Of a stretch of DNA of 64,000 nucleotides, positions 16,561 through 24,684 are shown one piece after another. The stretch is from Cytobacillus horneckiae (lineage in GTDB: Bacteria; Bacillota; Bacilli; Bacillales; Cytobacillaceae). The position numbers were made by a program, and so were the translations under genes. Within the stretch, counting starts at the first letter, position 1; every line of letters starts with the position of its first letter. The notes under the pieces are model-generated. The model saw only the letters and a program-made list of their open reading frames with translations, had not been told where the DNA came from and searched no databases. Location of the stretch: the NCBI RefSeq assembly GCF_002835735.1, contig NZ_PISD01000013.1, positions 171,132 to 235,131 on the forward strand. Direction: 5' to 3'.

Positions 16561-17000
16561 CTAAAGCAGCATCACTCGCCTTTCTTCATGTGTAACCACC
16601 ATTTCTTCCTCTAAAGCAGCTAAATTCGTAGAGCTTGAGGTGAATAACAGAGATTTCTTCCTCTAAAGCAGCAAAAATCGCGGGGCTTGAGGTGAATAAC
16701 AGAGATTTCTTCCTCTAAAGCAGCAAAATTCGCGGAGCTTAAGGTGAATAACAGAGATTTCTTCCTCTAAAGCAGCTAAATTCGTAGAGCTTGAGGTGAA
16801 TAACAGAGATTTCTTCCTCTAAAGCAGCAAAAATCGCGGAGCTTGAGGTGAATAACAGAGATTTCTTCCTCTAAAGCAGCAAAATTCGTAGAGCTTGAGG
16901 TGAATAACAGAGATTTCTTCCTCTAAAGCAGCAAAAATCGCGGAGCTTGAGGTGAATAACAGAGATTTCTTCCTCTAAAGCTACTAAATTAGTGGAGCTG
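16561..17000. repeat. 52-bp tandem repeat array (noncoding minisatellite)
   Basis: The landmark CTAAAGCAGC starts at 16611, then recurs exactly every 52 bases at 16663, 16715, 16767, 16819, 16871 and 16923; CTAAAG alone recurs at 16975. A degenerate copy begins at 16561 and the last unit decays near 17000. The invariant part is AACAGAGATTTCTTCCTCTA; the 12 or so bases after AAAGCAGC vary. Each unit can form an imperfect hairpin (CCTC.AAGC with GCTT.GAGG). The period is not a multiple of three and no frame runs through, so it is not coding. Confidence 0.9.
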
Positions 17001-17030
17001 ATAGAGACGTATAGAAGCGATGCTCACCAA

Positions 17031-17067
17031 TAAAAAGGAGGGACATCTTCGAAAAAGAAGTCCCTCA
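17031..17067 (-). terminator. Intrinsic terminator of argS
   Basis: On the minus strand GAGGGACTTC and GAAGATGTCCCTC form a stem with one bulged base, followed by CTTTTTATT. Confidence 0.75.
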
Positions 17068-17107
17068 ATAAAATAAAATTCTTTTTTCAGTAGCTATAGC
17101 CTCTTTT

Positions 17108-18796
17108 TCACATTTCTGTTGGGGCGTCCATCCCTAATACCTTCATTCCGTCTGCTAAAACGATGGTGGTGGCTTTCACTAATGCGAGTCTTGAAGGGAG
17201 TTCGGCATCATGGTTTAAGATACGAATTTGCCCATAATATTTGTTGAATGCTTGAGCAAGGTCAATTAAATATTTTGCAATGACAGAAGGAGAAAGCTGT
17301 GTAAATGCTGCTGTCACTTTATGTGGATATTGATGCAGCAATTTGACAATTTCCCATGAATAAACATCATTTAATCCTGTTTCCATTGAAGGCTTGGCTG
17401 CTGTTTTTCTTAGAAGGGAGCAGGCTCTGGCATGTGTATATTGTAAATAAGGTCCTGTTTCGCCTTCGAATGTCAGCATTTCATTCAGTGAAAACTCAAT
17501 ATGATTCATCCGGTCATTTTTTAAATCATGGAAGAGGATAGCACCGATTCCAACAGATTTTGCAATGGCTTCTTTATTTTGCAATTGTGGATTTTTCTTT
17601 TCAATATTTTCCTTTGCAAGGCTTGTTGCTTCATTTAATACATCCTCAAGTAAAATGACTCTGCCTTTCCGGGTGGACATTTTCTTTCCATCCTTCATAT
17701 ATAATCCGAACGGTATATGAGTCATATTATCAGCCCAGTCAGCTTTGAGCTTCTTAAGTACGGCTTTGAGCTGCTTAAAATGGACGCTTTGCTCCTGGCC
17801 GACAATATAGAGCGCTTTTTCAAATTGATAGGAATTGTGTCGATAGAAAGCAGCAGCTAAATCGCGTGTGGCGTATAAGGTTGCACCGTCTGATTTTTTT
17901 ATTAGACAGGGTGGGAGCTGTTCATCAGACAAATGGACGACTTCTGCGCCATCTGAAGTTTCGAGAAGTCCATTGTCCTCGAGCTTTTTAACGACAGCAT
18001 CCATTTTGTCATTATAAAAAGCTTCACCATGGTAAAAGTCAAAATGAATATTTAGTAATTGATAAATTCTTTCAAATTCCTCTATTGAGACCTCTCTAAA
18101 CCATTTCCAAAGCAAATTGGCTTGTTTATCGCCCTGTTCCAGCTTTTTAAACCATAGCCGGGCTTCATCGTCTAATGCTGGTTCTTCTTTTACTTCTTCA
18201 TGAAACTGCACATAGAGCTTAAGCAATTCTTCAATAGGGCTATTTCTAACTTTTTCTTCGTCTCCCCATTTAGTATAAGCGGTAATCAGTTTGCCGAATT
18301 GTGTCCCCCAATCGCCTAAATGGTTAATCCGAACAGGCTGATAACCGATTTTCTCTGCTATGTTTGCAAGCGCGTGCCCAATAACTGTTGAACGAAGATG
18401 CCCCATTGAGAATGGCTTGGCGATATTAGGGGAAGAGAAGTCGATCACAACTTTTTTATTTTCGCCAAGGTTTGAATTTCCATAGTTTTCGCCATCTGCT
18501 ACAAGGCTTGTTATAATTTGTTTACTTGCATTCGGTTTTGAGAAGAAAATATTAAGATAAGGCCCTGCTGCTTCCGCTTTCTCAATCATTGGATGAGAGA
18601 GTCTATCGGCTAGTTCTGCAGCAATCTTTGCTGGAGATTTTTTTAATTGTTTAGCTAATATAAAGCAAGGGAATGCGACATCTCCGTGACTGCTATGTTT
18701 GGGTGTTTCTATTAAACGGCGGACGTCTTTCACCTCCAAGGCATCTCCGATTAAATCATGCAAGCTTTTACTAACCATTTCTTTAAAATTAATCAC
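17108..18796 (-). CDS. argS: Arginyl-tRNA synthetase
   Basis: The class I synthetase is about 562 residues and charges tRNA-Arg with arginine. The HIGH-like motif is in SSPNIAKPFSMGHLRSTVIG (FSMGHLRS), the KMSKS-like motif in DGKKMSTRKGRVI, and the C-terminal DALR anticodon-binding domain starts near residue 450. The start is GTG at 18796, placed 8 bases after GGAGG; longer in-frame readings run back into the leader terminator. Expression is controlled by the T-box leader upstream, so the gene responds to uncharged tRNA-Arg. It is monocistronic and ends with a terminator beside the 52-bp array. Confidence 0.95.
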   Translation of the reverse strand: MINFKEMVSKSLHDLIGDALEVKDVRRLIETPKHSSHGDVAFPCFILAKQLKKSPAKIAAELADRLSHPMIEKAEAAGPYLNIFFSKPNASKQIITSLVADGENYGNSNLGENKKVVIDFSSPNIAKPFSMGHLRSTVIGHALANIAEKIGYQPVRINHLGDWGTQFGKLITAYTKWGDEEKVRNSPIEELLKLYVQFHEEVKEEPALDDEARLWFKKLEQGDKQANLLWKWFREVSIEEFERIYQLLNIHFDFYHGEAFYNDKMDAVVKKLEDNGLLETSDGAEVVHLSDEQLPPCLIKKSDGATLYATRDLAAAFYRHNSYQFEKALYIVGQEQSVHFKQLKAVLKKLKADWADNMTHIPFGLYMKDGKKMSTRKGRVILLEDVLNEATSLAKENIEKKNPQLQNKEAIAKSVGIGAILFHDLKNDRMNHIEFSLNEMLTFEGETGPYLQYTHARACSLLRKTAAKPSMETGLNDVYSWEIVKLLHQYPHKVTAAFTQLSPSVIAKYLIDLAQAFNKYYGQIRILNHDAELPSRLALVKATTIVLADGMKVLGMDAPTEM

Positions 18797-18810
18797 CTTT
18801 ATCACCTCCA

Positions 18811-18856
18811 TAAAAAATAAAAAAAGCCCGTCTCTATAAAAATAGAGACGAGCTTT
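18811..18856 (-). terminator. T-box regulated leader terminator of argS
   Basis: On the minus strand AAAGCTCGTCTCTAT pairs with ATAGAGACGGGCTTT and is followed by a T-rich tract. It lies just before the argS ribosome binding site. Confidence 0.85.
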
Positions 18857-19073
18857 ATCACCCGCGGTACCACTCTGATTGTCCAAAAGGACCCCTTAAT
18901 GCAAGGAATGCACATAACGGGGCATTCATCCGGCAAGACCTACTAAACTTTTCGGCCGTGCTTCTCAAGAAGTGCGCTTCAACAAAAGACTTTCAACAGG
19001 CTTTCACCGACCCTGTCTCGCTTTTTAGAAAGTGTATTTGTCTACTCTCTTCGTCATTGAATTTAGTTATTGT
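18811..19073 (-). ncRNA. T-box riboswitch leader of argS
   Basis: The minus-strand leader contains the T-box motif AGAGTGGTACCGCGGGTG (18859-18876), which in known T-boxes forms the antiterminator bulge that pairs with the uncharged tRNA 3' end. Upstream are stem I-like elements, including GGTCGGTGAAAGCC, TTTAGTAGG and CCGTTATG. The terminator at 18811-18856 follows. It precedes argS, so it should sense uncharged tRNA-Arg. I could not assign the specifier codon with certainty by eye. Confidence 0.88.
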
Positions 19074-19079
19074 ATACGT

Positions 19080-19107
19080 ATTATACGCATTTTTAAAAAA
19101 TATGCAA
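19080..19107 (-). promoter_or_regulatory. SigA promoter of the argS T-box leader
   Basis: TTGCAT-N16-TATAAT on the minus strand, directly after the rodA stop codon. Confidence 0.7.
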
Positions 19108-19109
19108 CA

Positions 19110-20300
19110 TCAAGATGCACGAAAATATTTCGAGCTATCAGAGAACATATAGCTTCTTTGATGATAGCGCATGCTGAAAATAAGTCCCATGGCAAGCATA
19201 TTGCCCATGAGAGAGCTTCCGCCATAGCTAATAAAAGGAAGGGGGATCCCTGTAATCGGGAGAACTTGAATCGTCATACCTATATTTTGAAATACGTGGA
19301 AGGTGATCATGCTGATTACGCCAACGCAAACATAAGTATTAAACGGGTCACTGACTGCCAATGCAGTTCTTGTTAAATGATAAATCAATACGAAAAATAA
19401 GCAGATAACCAGGCTTGCTCCTAAAAATCCATATTCTTCACCAATTACGCTGAAGATAAAATCAGTATGCACATCGGGGATATATACTTGACGGTCTGTG
19501 AATCCTTTTCCGGAAAGCAGGCCTGAGCCAATCGCATGTAAAGAGTTGTAGAGCTGAAGCCCATCTCCTTGCCGATGGGTGTAAGGGTCAAGCCAGGCAT
19601 AGATTCTCCCCAATTTATAAGCGTCAATTTCGAAGTACTTCTCCAGAAATTCCGGCGCCCAAATTACAAGGTAGAGGATCCCTCCCCCAAAGGCTGCCCC
19701 GAAGCCGTATATCGGAAAAATGATTTTCCATGATATGCCTGAGACAAGAATAATCCCAGTAAAGATTGCAATGATAACCAGAGCAGTCCCTAAATCCTCT
19801 ACAATGATTAAACCTAGTGGTACACATGTAACCAGCCCAAGTTTAATTAGAAGGATAAAGTCTGTCTTTAACGTTTTGTTTGCTGTCTTTGCCGTATGAT
19901 CAACAATGACTTTGCTCAATGCCAGTATTAAGAATACTTTAAAAAATTCAGATGGCTGAATAGATGGAAGCCCATCTATTCCGTTATACCAAAGCTTTGC
20001 CCCTTTGACTTCGTAAGCAATGCTTTCCGGTGCAATAAAAAGTCCAGCTTGGAGCGCGGTTCCGATTCCAAAAAGAATCCATGTTATTCGTCTGATTTGC
20101 TCGGTATCAAAATACATGACGCCAGCGATAATACCGGCGCCGATGATATAATAAATAACTTGCTGCAGTACAAAATTCCCTGGATACTGTGCTGTTGCTT
20201 GTCCACTATAAATGGCTGCACAGCTAACAAGGCAAAACAAAAATAATATAAGACATAATGTCCAGTCGAACCGATCAGCCACTTTTTTCTTTGGGTTCAT
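19110..20300 (-). CDS. rodA: RodA-type SEDS peptidoglycan glycosyltransferase
   Basis: The 396-residue polytopic protein of the FtsW/RodA/SpoVE (SEDS) family has ten hydrophobic helices. The extracytoplasmic KGAKLWYNGIDGLPSIQPSEFFKV region and the late GIPLPFISYGGSSLMGNMLAMG motif are diagnostic. RodA polymerises lipid II during lateral wall growth with a class B PBP. The GIPLPF-SYGGSS ending and lack of an FtsW-like tail favour RodA, but a sporulation paralogue is possible. ATG 20300 is preceded by only a moderate Shine-Dalgarno. It ends just before the argS promoter. Confidence 0.85.
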   Translation of the reverse strand: MNPKKKVADRFDWTLCLILFLFCLVSCAAIYSGQATAQYPGNFVLQQVIYYIIGAGIIAGVMYFDTEQIRRITWILFGIGTALQAGLFIAPESIAYEVKGAKLWYNGIDGLPSIQPSEFFKVFLILALSKVIVDHTAKTANKTLKTDFILLIKLGLVTCVPLGLIIVEDLGTALVIIAIFTGIILVSGISWKIIFPIYGFGAAFGGGILYLVIWAPEFLEKYFEIDAYKLGRIYAWLDPYTHRQGDGLQLYNSLHAIGSGLLSGKGFTDRQVYIPDVHTDFIFSVIGEEYGFLGASLVICLFFVLIYHLTRTALAVSDPFNTYVCVGVISMITFHVFQNIGMTIQVLPITGIPLPFISYGGSSLMGNMLAMGLIFSMRYHQRSYMFSDSSKYFRAS

Positions 20301-20378
20301 TTTACAAACACCTAGCTTCTTTATATTTGAATGAGTAAAAATGATTATTTAATTGACAAGTTTATCCTATCAGAGAAA

Positions 20379-20424
20379 ACATGCCTCTACAATGTTATTT
20401 TCTGTAGGGGCATACTTTATTTTT
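20379..20424. terminator. Possible hairpin terminator between mgtE and rodA
   Basis: TGCCTCTACA and TGTAGGGGCA form a 10-bp stem with one mismatch. A T-rich tract follows on the plus strand, a weaker one on the minus strand. No plus-strand gene precedes it. Confidence 0.4.
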
Positions 20425-20483
20425 TATCACTATATAGACGTGTCCCGAATCATAATAGTTTCTATTTTTTATAAATAAATGGA

Positions 20484-20513
20484 TAAAAAAAACACACGAA
20501 ATACTCCGTGTGT
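20484..20513 (-). terminator. Intrinsic terminator of mgtE
   Basis: ACACACG / CGTGTGT stem followed on the minus strand by eight T; it abuts the stop codon. Confidence 0.75.
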
Positions 20514-21874
20514 CATGTGAGCCGGCTAAGAAACATTGTTGCGATCCCAAAGTAAGTAACAAGGGAGAAGATGTCATTTAATGTTGTGATGAGCGGTCCT
20601 GATGCGATTGCCGGATCAATATTCAATCGATAAAGGATAAGAGGAATAATAGCTCCTGATAACGTTCCGATAATTAATGTCAAGAATAACGAAAAGCCGA
20701 CGACAAGGCCAAGAGTTGCATTACCTTGCCAGAAATATGCGATAAGTGATATTAAAATTCCACATGTAATACCGATAATTAAGCCAACGCCAAACTCTCG
20801 CAAAATGAGATTGGTCACTATTTTTTTATCAATATCATTAGAAACTAGTCCGCGAACAACGACAGCAAGAGATTGTGTTCCGGTGTTGCCAGTCATGCCG
20901 GAAATCATTGGCATAAAGAACGCGAGAGCCACTACTTGAGCCAAGGTCTCTTCATACCCGCTTATAATACTGCCTGAGATAATGCCGATAAATAGAAGCA
21001 GGATGAGCCATGGTAAACGTCTATAGGCAGCTACGAAAGCTTTCGTATCGAAATCAATGGATTTACCTGAAGCGGATAGCTTCTCGATATCTTCATTTGC
21101 CTCTTGAACAACGACATCCATTAAATCATCGACCGTTGCTATTCCCATAAGTACATTCTCTTCATTTACTACAGGAATGGCGAGGAAGTCATATTTTTGT
21201 ACCATATTGGCAACTTCTTCCTGGTCTGTAGTGACGGTGGCTGCTATGACACGTTCATACATAATTTCATTAATAATATCTAATGGTTCTGCAATGAGTA
21301 AGTCGCGATAGGACACAACTCCAACGAGCTTTCGTTCCTGATCAATAACATAAAGATAATTGATTGTTTCTGCATACTCAGCAAAGCTTTTTAATTTATC
21401 TACAGCTTCCCGGACTGTATAATAGTCACGAATCCAAACGAAGCGGTTTGTCATAAGCCTGCCGGCAGTTTCCGGCGGATAATTCATCATGTCCTGGATG
21501 ATTTTCGACTCGCTTTTCTTCATACCTGACAAGAGAGATGTGATTCTTTCAGGAGACATATCATCAAGCAGCAGCGCCAAGTCGTCATTGTCCATTAAAT
21601 CAAGGACTTTTCCTGTTCGTTCAATTTCGAGTTTATTTAATACCTCTAGCTGTTTTTCTTTATTTAGCTCCTCAAGAAGATCAGCAAGGCGGTCGGTATT
21701 CATAAATAATAGGAAACGCTTTTTATGCTTTTCCGGAAGTGCATCATAGACTTGTGCAATATCATACGGCTGTAGCTCGTCTAATATTCGTTCAAACTCT
21801 TTCTTTTTGTTTTCTTTTAAAGATTTGATAACTAATAGTGTAATTTGATTTTCAGTCATATTATGAATCAACAT
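20513..21874 (-). CDS. mgtE: Magnesium transporter MgtE
   Basis: The 453-residue protein has the MgtE layout: an N-terminal superhelical domain (residues 1-135), two CBS domains (about 140-260, with MTNRFVWI and VNEENVLMGIATVDDLMDVV), a plug helix, and five transmembrane helices from about 290 carrying PMISGMTGNTGTQSLAVVVR. It imports Mg2+, gated by Mg2+ binding to the cytoplasmic domains. The start at 21874 is preferred over an upstream in-frame GTG at 21979, because AAAGGA lies 7 bases before it. B. subtilis mgtE has an M-box riboswitch; none is recognisable here. Confidence 0.93.
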   Translation of the reverse strand: MLIHNMTENQITLLVIKSLKENKKKEFERILDELQPYDIAQVYDALPEKHKKRFLLFMNTDRLADLLEELNKEKQLEVLNKLEIERTGKVLDLMDNDDLALLLDDMSPERITSLLSGMKKSESKIIQDMMNYPPETAGRLMTNRFVWIRDYYTVREAVDKLKSFAEYAETINYLYVIDQERKLVGVVSYRDLLIAEPLDIINEIMYERVIAATVTTDQEEVANMVQKYDFLAIPVVNEENVLMGIATVDDLMDVVVQEANEDIEKLSASGKSIDFDTKAFVAAYRRLPWLILLLFIGIISGSIISGYEETLAQVVALAFFMPMISGMTGNTGTQSLAVVVRGLVSNDIDKKIVTNLILREFGVGLIIGITCGILISLIAYFWQGNATLGLVVGFSLFLTLIIGTLSGAIIPLILYRLNIDPAIASGPLITTLNDIFSLVTYFGIATMFLSRLT

Positions 21875-22523
21875 TCTCACGTCCTTTCTGCTGAAAGTAT
21901 TGTTGCTTGCCAGGATGAAGAAAGGCGTTGGCATTTTTAAATGCCATTTTATATCTTGCGTCATCCGCAATTGTTCCACTCATTCATTCTTTTCCAAAGT
22001 CTTTTTTCTAAGAGATGATAACTTTTAAACGCTAAAACTGTTTAAATGTTGATTGAGTCTCGCTGGTGCATCGCGAAAAAAGCGAGCATCTGGAGTAGAA
22101 ATCAACCAACAGCCTTTCCAAAATTGTTCCACGATTATCTTACCATTGATCATAATAAAAAATAATCACTTTATAGAAGAACAAAATCACTTTGTAAAGA
22201 AAATGTATGTCAATGGAAAAGTGGTAGGGAAAATGTAATGTTTTTTTAATAACCGATTTTCCTGATATTTGTTAAAATAAAATGAAGATATGATTCGGTT
22301 AAAATAGTTATTCATATTGCTGTATAATTGCTTCTAAATATAAATATGCTTATTCAAATAATATGTTAGAAAAATATTAGCGATTAGCTGGCTTTTTTTA
22401 CGTTTGGCTTATTCTTTTAAAGCTGTTTTTTTATCATGTACTCTGTTTATTCAAGCTTATTTTTAATGCACTAATAAAGGGAAAGTGAAGTTGCTTTTAA
22501 TTTTGCATTCGGAGGTTTCAAAA
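21875..22523. other. Divergent intergenic region, mgtE leader and upstream of the 22524 gene
   Basis: About 650 bases. The minus-strand side (mgtE leader) holds a TGGCATTT-AAA-AATGCCA hairpin near 21930-21950 and a CTCGCT / AGCGAG stem near 22063-22090. I see none of the conserved M-box blocks. The plus-strand side is AT-rich with no gene that has a ribosome binding site until 22524. Confidence 0.5.
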
Positions 22524-23303
22524 TTGAAAAAGAGAAATCATGGGATTCGAGACCACATCTATCTTCTTTTAAATGAAAAGGATCAATATGTCATCTCATA
22601 TGGTATTGAGTTTTCCGAATTTACTTATTCGTTGTCGCAGACGATGAATAACCTTCTTCTTTTAAAGCATCAGTTTGAAGAAGGTGAAATGAACATGCAT
22701 ACAATGTTCGAATTTGTTTCTCGGGATTATCTTACACAATTGGCTGAGGATGATGTCTATGGATACGGTGATTTCTGCTGGATTGATTTTGAAGAAGAGG
22801 AAGCATTAAATGAACTTCCAGGCCAGGTCATTGCAGAACTTTTATATATCGGTCATACAAAGGAGCATTTACGGAAGCCGTTTTATAATCACTTAAGCAA
22901 TCGCTATGTGTATCTTGCTCATGATGATGGCTGGTTGAATAAGGTGTATTACCGTGATTTCAATGATTTTTATCGAATGCTTGGCGATGTCATTCCGATT
23001 AAAATGGAGCAAATGAAAGTAGAGAAGTCTATTCTTGGATTAAAGAAAAAGAAGTCGTACCCTTCCGTGCCGCAAGAGAGTATACTAGCGCTCAAAAACC
23101 TCATGAAGGAAGGTTTAGTGATTTCACTTAGTGATTGTGAACAAACAAGAGCGAAGATTAGTATTCCGCTTTGGTCTATAGGCGATTTTACAAATATGGA
23201 TGAAATGTATGACGAATTTGTAGCGACCTCCGCGCAAAGTCCTTGTGAAGCAATGCTTGTATTTGATAAAAAAACAAGGGAATGGCAAGTGACAGGATGC
23301 TGA
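22524..23303 (+). CDS. Conserved hypothetical protein
   Basis: I do not recognise a family. The 259-residue soluble protein is acidic in the middle (CWIDFEEEEALNEL) and has no signal peptide or membrane helix. A possible sensor-like feature is a repeated pattern of aromatic residues (GYGDFCWIDF, YLAHDDGWLNKVYYRDFNDFYRML). TTG 22524 is the start because GGAGG lies 8 bases upstream; a longer reading from 22485 would place that site inside the frame. It ends about 75 bases before the cobalamin riboswitch and shares no operon with it. Confidence 0.6.
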   Translation: MKKRNHGIRDHIYLLLNEKDQYVISYGIEFSEFTYSLSQTMNNLLLLKHQFEEGEMNMHTMFEFVSRDYLTQLAEDDVYGYGDFCWIDFEEEEALNELPGQVIAELLYIGHTKEHLRKPFYNHLSNRYVYLAHDDGWLNKVYYRDFNDFYRMLGDVIPIKMEQMKVEKSILGLKKKKSYPSVPQESILALKNLMKEGLVISLSDCEQTRAKISIPLWSIGDFTNMDEMYDEFVATSAQSPCEAMLVFDKKTREWQVTGC

Positions 23304-23379
23304 AAACGGAAAACGTTGGTGCGTGACCTATAGAACTGATGTATAATAGAACAGACAGAAAATTATATATTTTTTTATA

Positions 23380-23540
23380 AGATCAGGTGTTATTTTGTAA
23401 TGACTTAATAGGGAAGTTGGTGAAAATCCAACGCGGTCCCGCCACTGTAAATGGTTTACTTTCTGCAATTATGCCACTGTATGTATATGGGAAGGCGCAG
23501 CCAGTTAATATCCATAAGCCAGGAGACCTGCCTGAATCTA
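23380..23540 (+). ncRNA. Cobalamin riboswitch aptamer
   Basis: The conserved core is present in order: AGGTG, AATAGGGAA, GGTGAAAATCC, GCGGTCCCGCCACTGT and GCCAGGAGACCTGCC (the B12 box). The outer P1 pairing is GATCAGG with CCTGAATC. It precedes btuF and the whole B12 salvage operon. A TATAAT at 23342-23347 is a likely -10. Cobalamin riboswitches bind adenosyl- or other cobalamins and lower expression when B12 is plentiful. Confidence 0.95.
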
Positions 23541-23569
23541 GTAAAGCACCATTTTTTCCTACGAGGATA

Positions 23570-23627
23570 GGAGGTGTTTGGGCCAGGTTTTGACTTTTCA
23601 TTTTTACTATGCCATCCAAACATCTCC
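23570..23627 (+). promoter_or_regulatory. Antiterminator stem of the cobalamin riboswitch
   Basis: GGAGGTGTTTGG (23570-23581) pairs with CCAAACATCTCC (23616-23627), with one G-U pair. The right arm is the left arm of the terminator, so the two structures exclude each other. Confidence 0.7.
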
Positions 23628-23655
23628 GTTTCGTTATGGGGATGTTTTTTATTTT
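23619..23655 (+). terminator. Riboswitch-controlled terminator before btuF
   Basis: AACATCTCC / GGGGATGTT on a 10-base loop followed by TTTTTATTTT. It is the off-state structure of the cobalamin riboswitch. Confidence 0.85.
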
Positions 23656-23724
23656 AGTCTAAATGGCTAATAAAGATGCATGGTGCTAGTAATGTAAGAT
23701 AAACTTGAAAAGGGGATGAAAGAG

Positions 23725-24684
23725 ATGAAGAAACTCTATTCATTATTGCTTGCTATGATAGTAGCAGGGGGGATTTTAGCTGGATGTGGAAGCGATTCCA
23801 CAGAACAAAATGGCCAGCAGACTAAAGAAAGCGAACAACAAGCTGAGTTTCCAGTAACGATTGTTGACGCTTCAGATCAAGAGGTAGTTATTGAAGAAGA
23901 ACCAGAGAAAATCGTCTCACTTATTCCAAGCAATACTGAGATTGCTTTTGAATTGGGTTTAGGGGAGAAGGTAGTAGGAGTATCTGATTTTGATAATTAT
24001 CCAGAAGAAGTAAATGATAAAGAAAAGATTGGCGGGCAAGAATTTAACGTCGAAAAAATCATCTCATTAGATCCAGATGTGGTGTTAGCGCATAATTCAG
24101 GCGCACGCAATAGTGAAGCGGGGCTGGAACAATTAGAAAGCGCAGGCATTAAGGTGATTATTGTCAACGATGCTGCAAATTTTGAAGAAGTGTATGAATC
24201 GATAAAAATGATTGGACAAGCTACAGGTGCGAGCGAGGAAGCTGATGAGCTTGTAAATGATTTGGAAGAGAAGCTTGCTTCGATTGAAAAACAGGCAAAA
24301 GATATTACAGAGGATGAAAGAAAGTCTGTGTTTGTTGAAATATCAGGGGCACCAGAAATTTATTCGGCAGGCCAAAATACATTTATAAATAATATGCTTG
24401 AATTGATTCATGCGGATAATGTTGTTACAGAAGAAGGCTGGCCAAAGCTGGATGAAGAATCTGTCATCGAAAGAAATCCGGATGTCATTATTACTACATA
24501 TGGTTATTACACAGACGATGCAGTCGGGCTGGTACTAAAACGTAATGGCTGGCAGGATGTAACAGCTATTAAGAATGAGCAAGTAGTAGATGTTCACTCA
24601 GATAAAGTTACACGGACAGGTCCAAGGCTCGTTGAAGGAGTAGAGGAGCTTGCAAAAGCAATTTACCCGGAAGTTTTTAAATAA
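23725..24684 (+). CDS. btuF: Cobalamin/cobinamide-binding lipoprotein BtuF
   Basis: The 319-residue substrate-binding lipoprotein has a lipobox in SLLLAMIVAGGILAGCGSD, lipidated at Cys. A class III Fe3+-siderophore/B12 binding domain follows from residue 45 (IVSLIPSNTEIAFELGLGEKVVGVSDFDNYP is typical of BtuF). It captures corrinoids outside the membrane for BtuC and the ATPase. The start at 23725 puts AAAGGGG 9 bases upstream; an ATG at 23716 would touch that site. It is the first gene behind the B12 riboswitch. Confidence 0.9.
   Translation: MKKLYSLLLAMIVAGGILAGCGSDSTEQNGQQTKESEQQAEFPVTIVDASDQEVVIEEEPEKIVSLIPSNTEIAFELGLGEKVVGVSDFDNYPEEVNDKEKIGGQEFNVEKIISLDPDVVLAHNSGARNSEAGLEQLESAGIKVIIVNDAANFEEVYESIKMIGQATGASEEADELVNDLEEKLASIEKQAKDITEDERKSVFVEISGAPEIYSAGQNTFINNMLELIHADNVVTEEGWPKLDEESVIERNPDVIITTYGYYTDDAVGLVLKRNGWQDVTAIKNEQVVDVHSDKVTRTGPRLVEGVEELAKAIYPEVFK

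Noticed and set aside
16561..17000. CRISPR array
   Set aside because: The 52-bp period is continuous: the whole unit repeats and only a 12-base core varies. There are no unique spacers and no cas genes nearby.
18797..18886. N-terminal extension of ArgS to a longer product
   Set aside because: The extension translates the leader terminator and T-box region; the GGAGG site and GTG at 18796 define the start.
19032..19376. Plus-strand frame of 114 codons antisense to rodA and the argS promoter
   Set aside because: Antisense to a firmly assigned gene and to the T-box leader, without a ribosome binding site.
21875..22120. M-box (Mg2+) riboswitch before mgtE
   Set aside because: Looked for because B. 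subtilis has one; the conserved blocks are not present in the leader.
22053..22238. Small plus-strand reading frame of 61 codons upstream of the 22524 gene
   Set aside because: No ribosome binding site, no recognisable family, and it overlaps hairpins of the mgtE leader.
23383..23619. Short open frames on both strands upstream of btuF
   Set aside because: They lie within the cobalamin aptamer and expression platform, whose RNA motifs explain the sequence.
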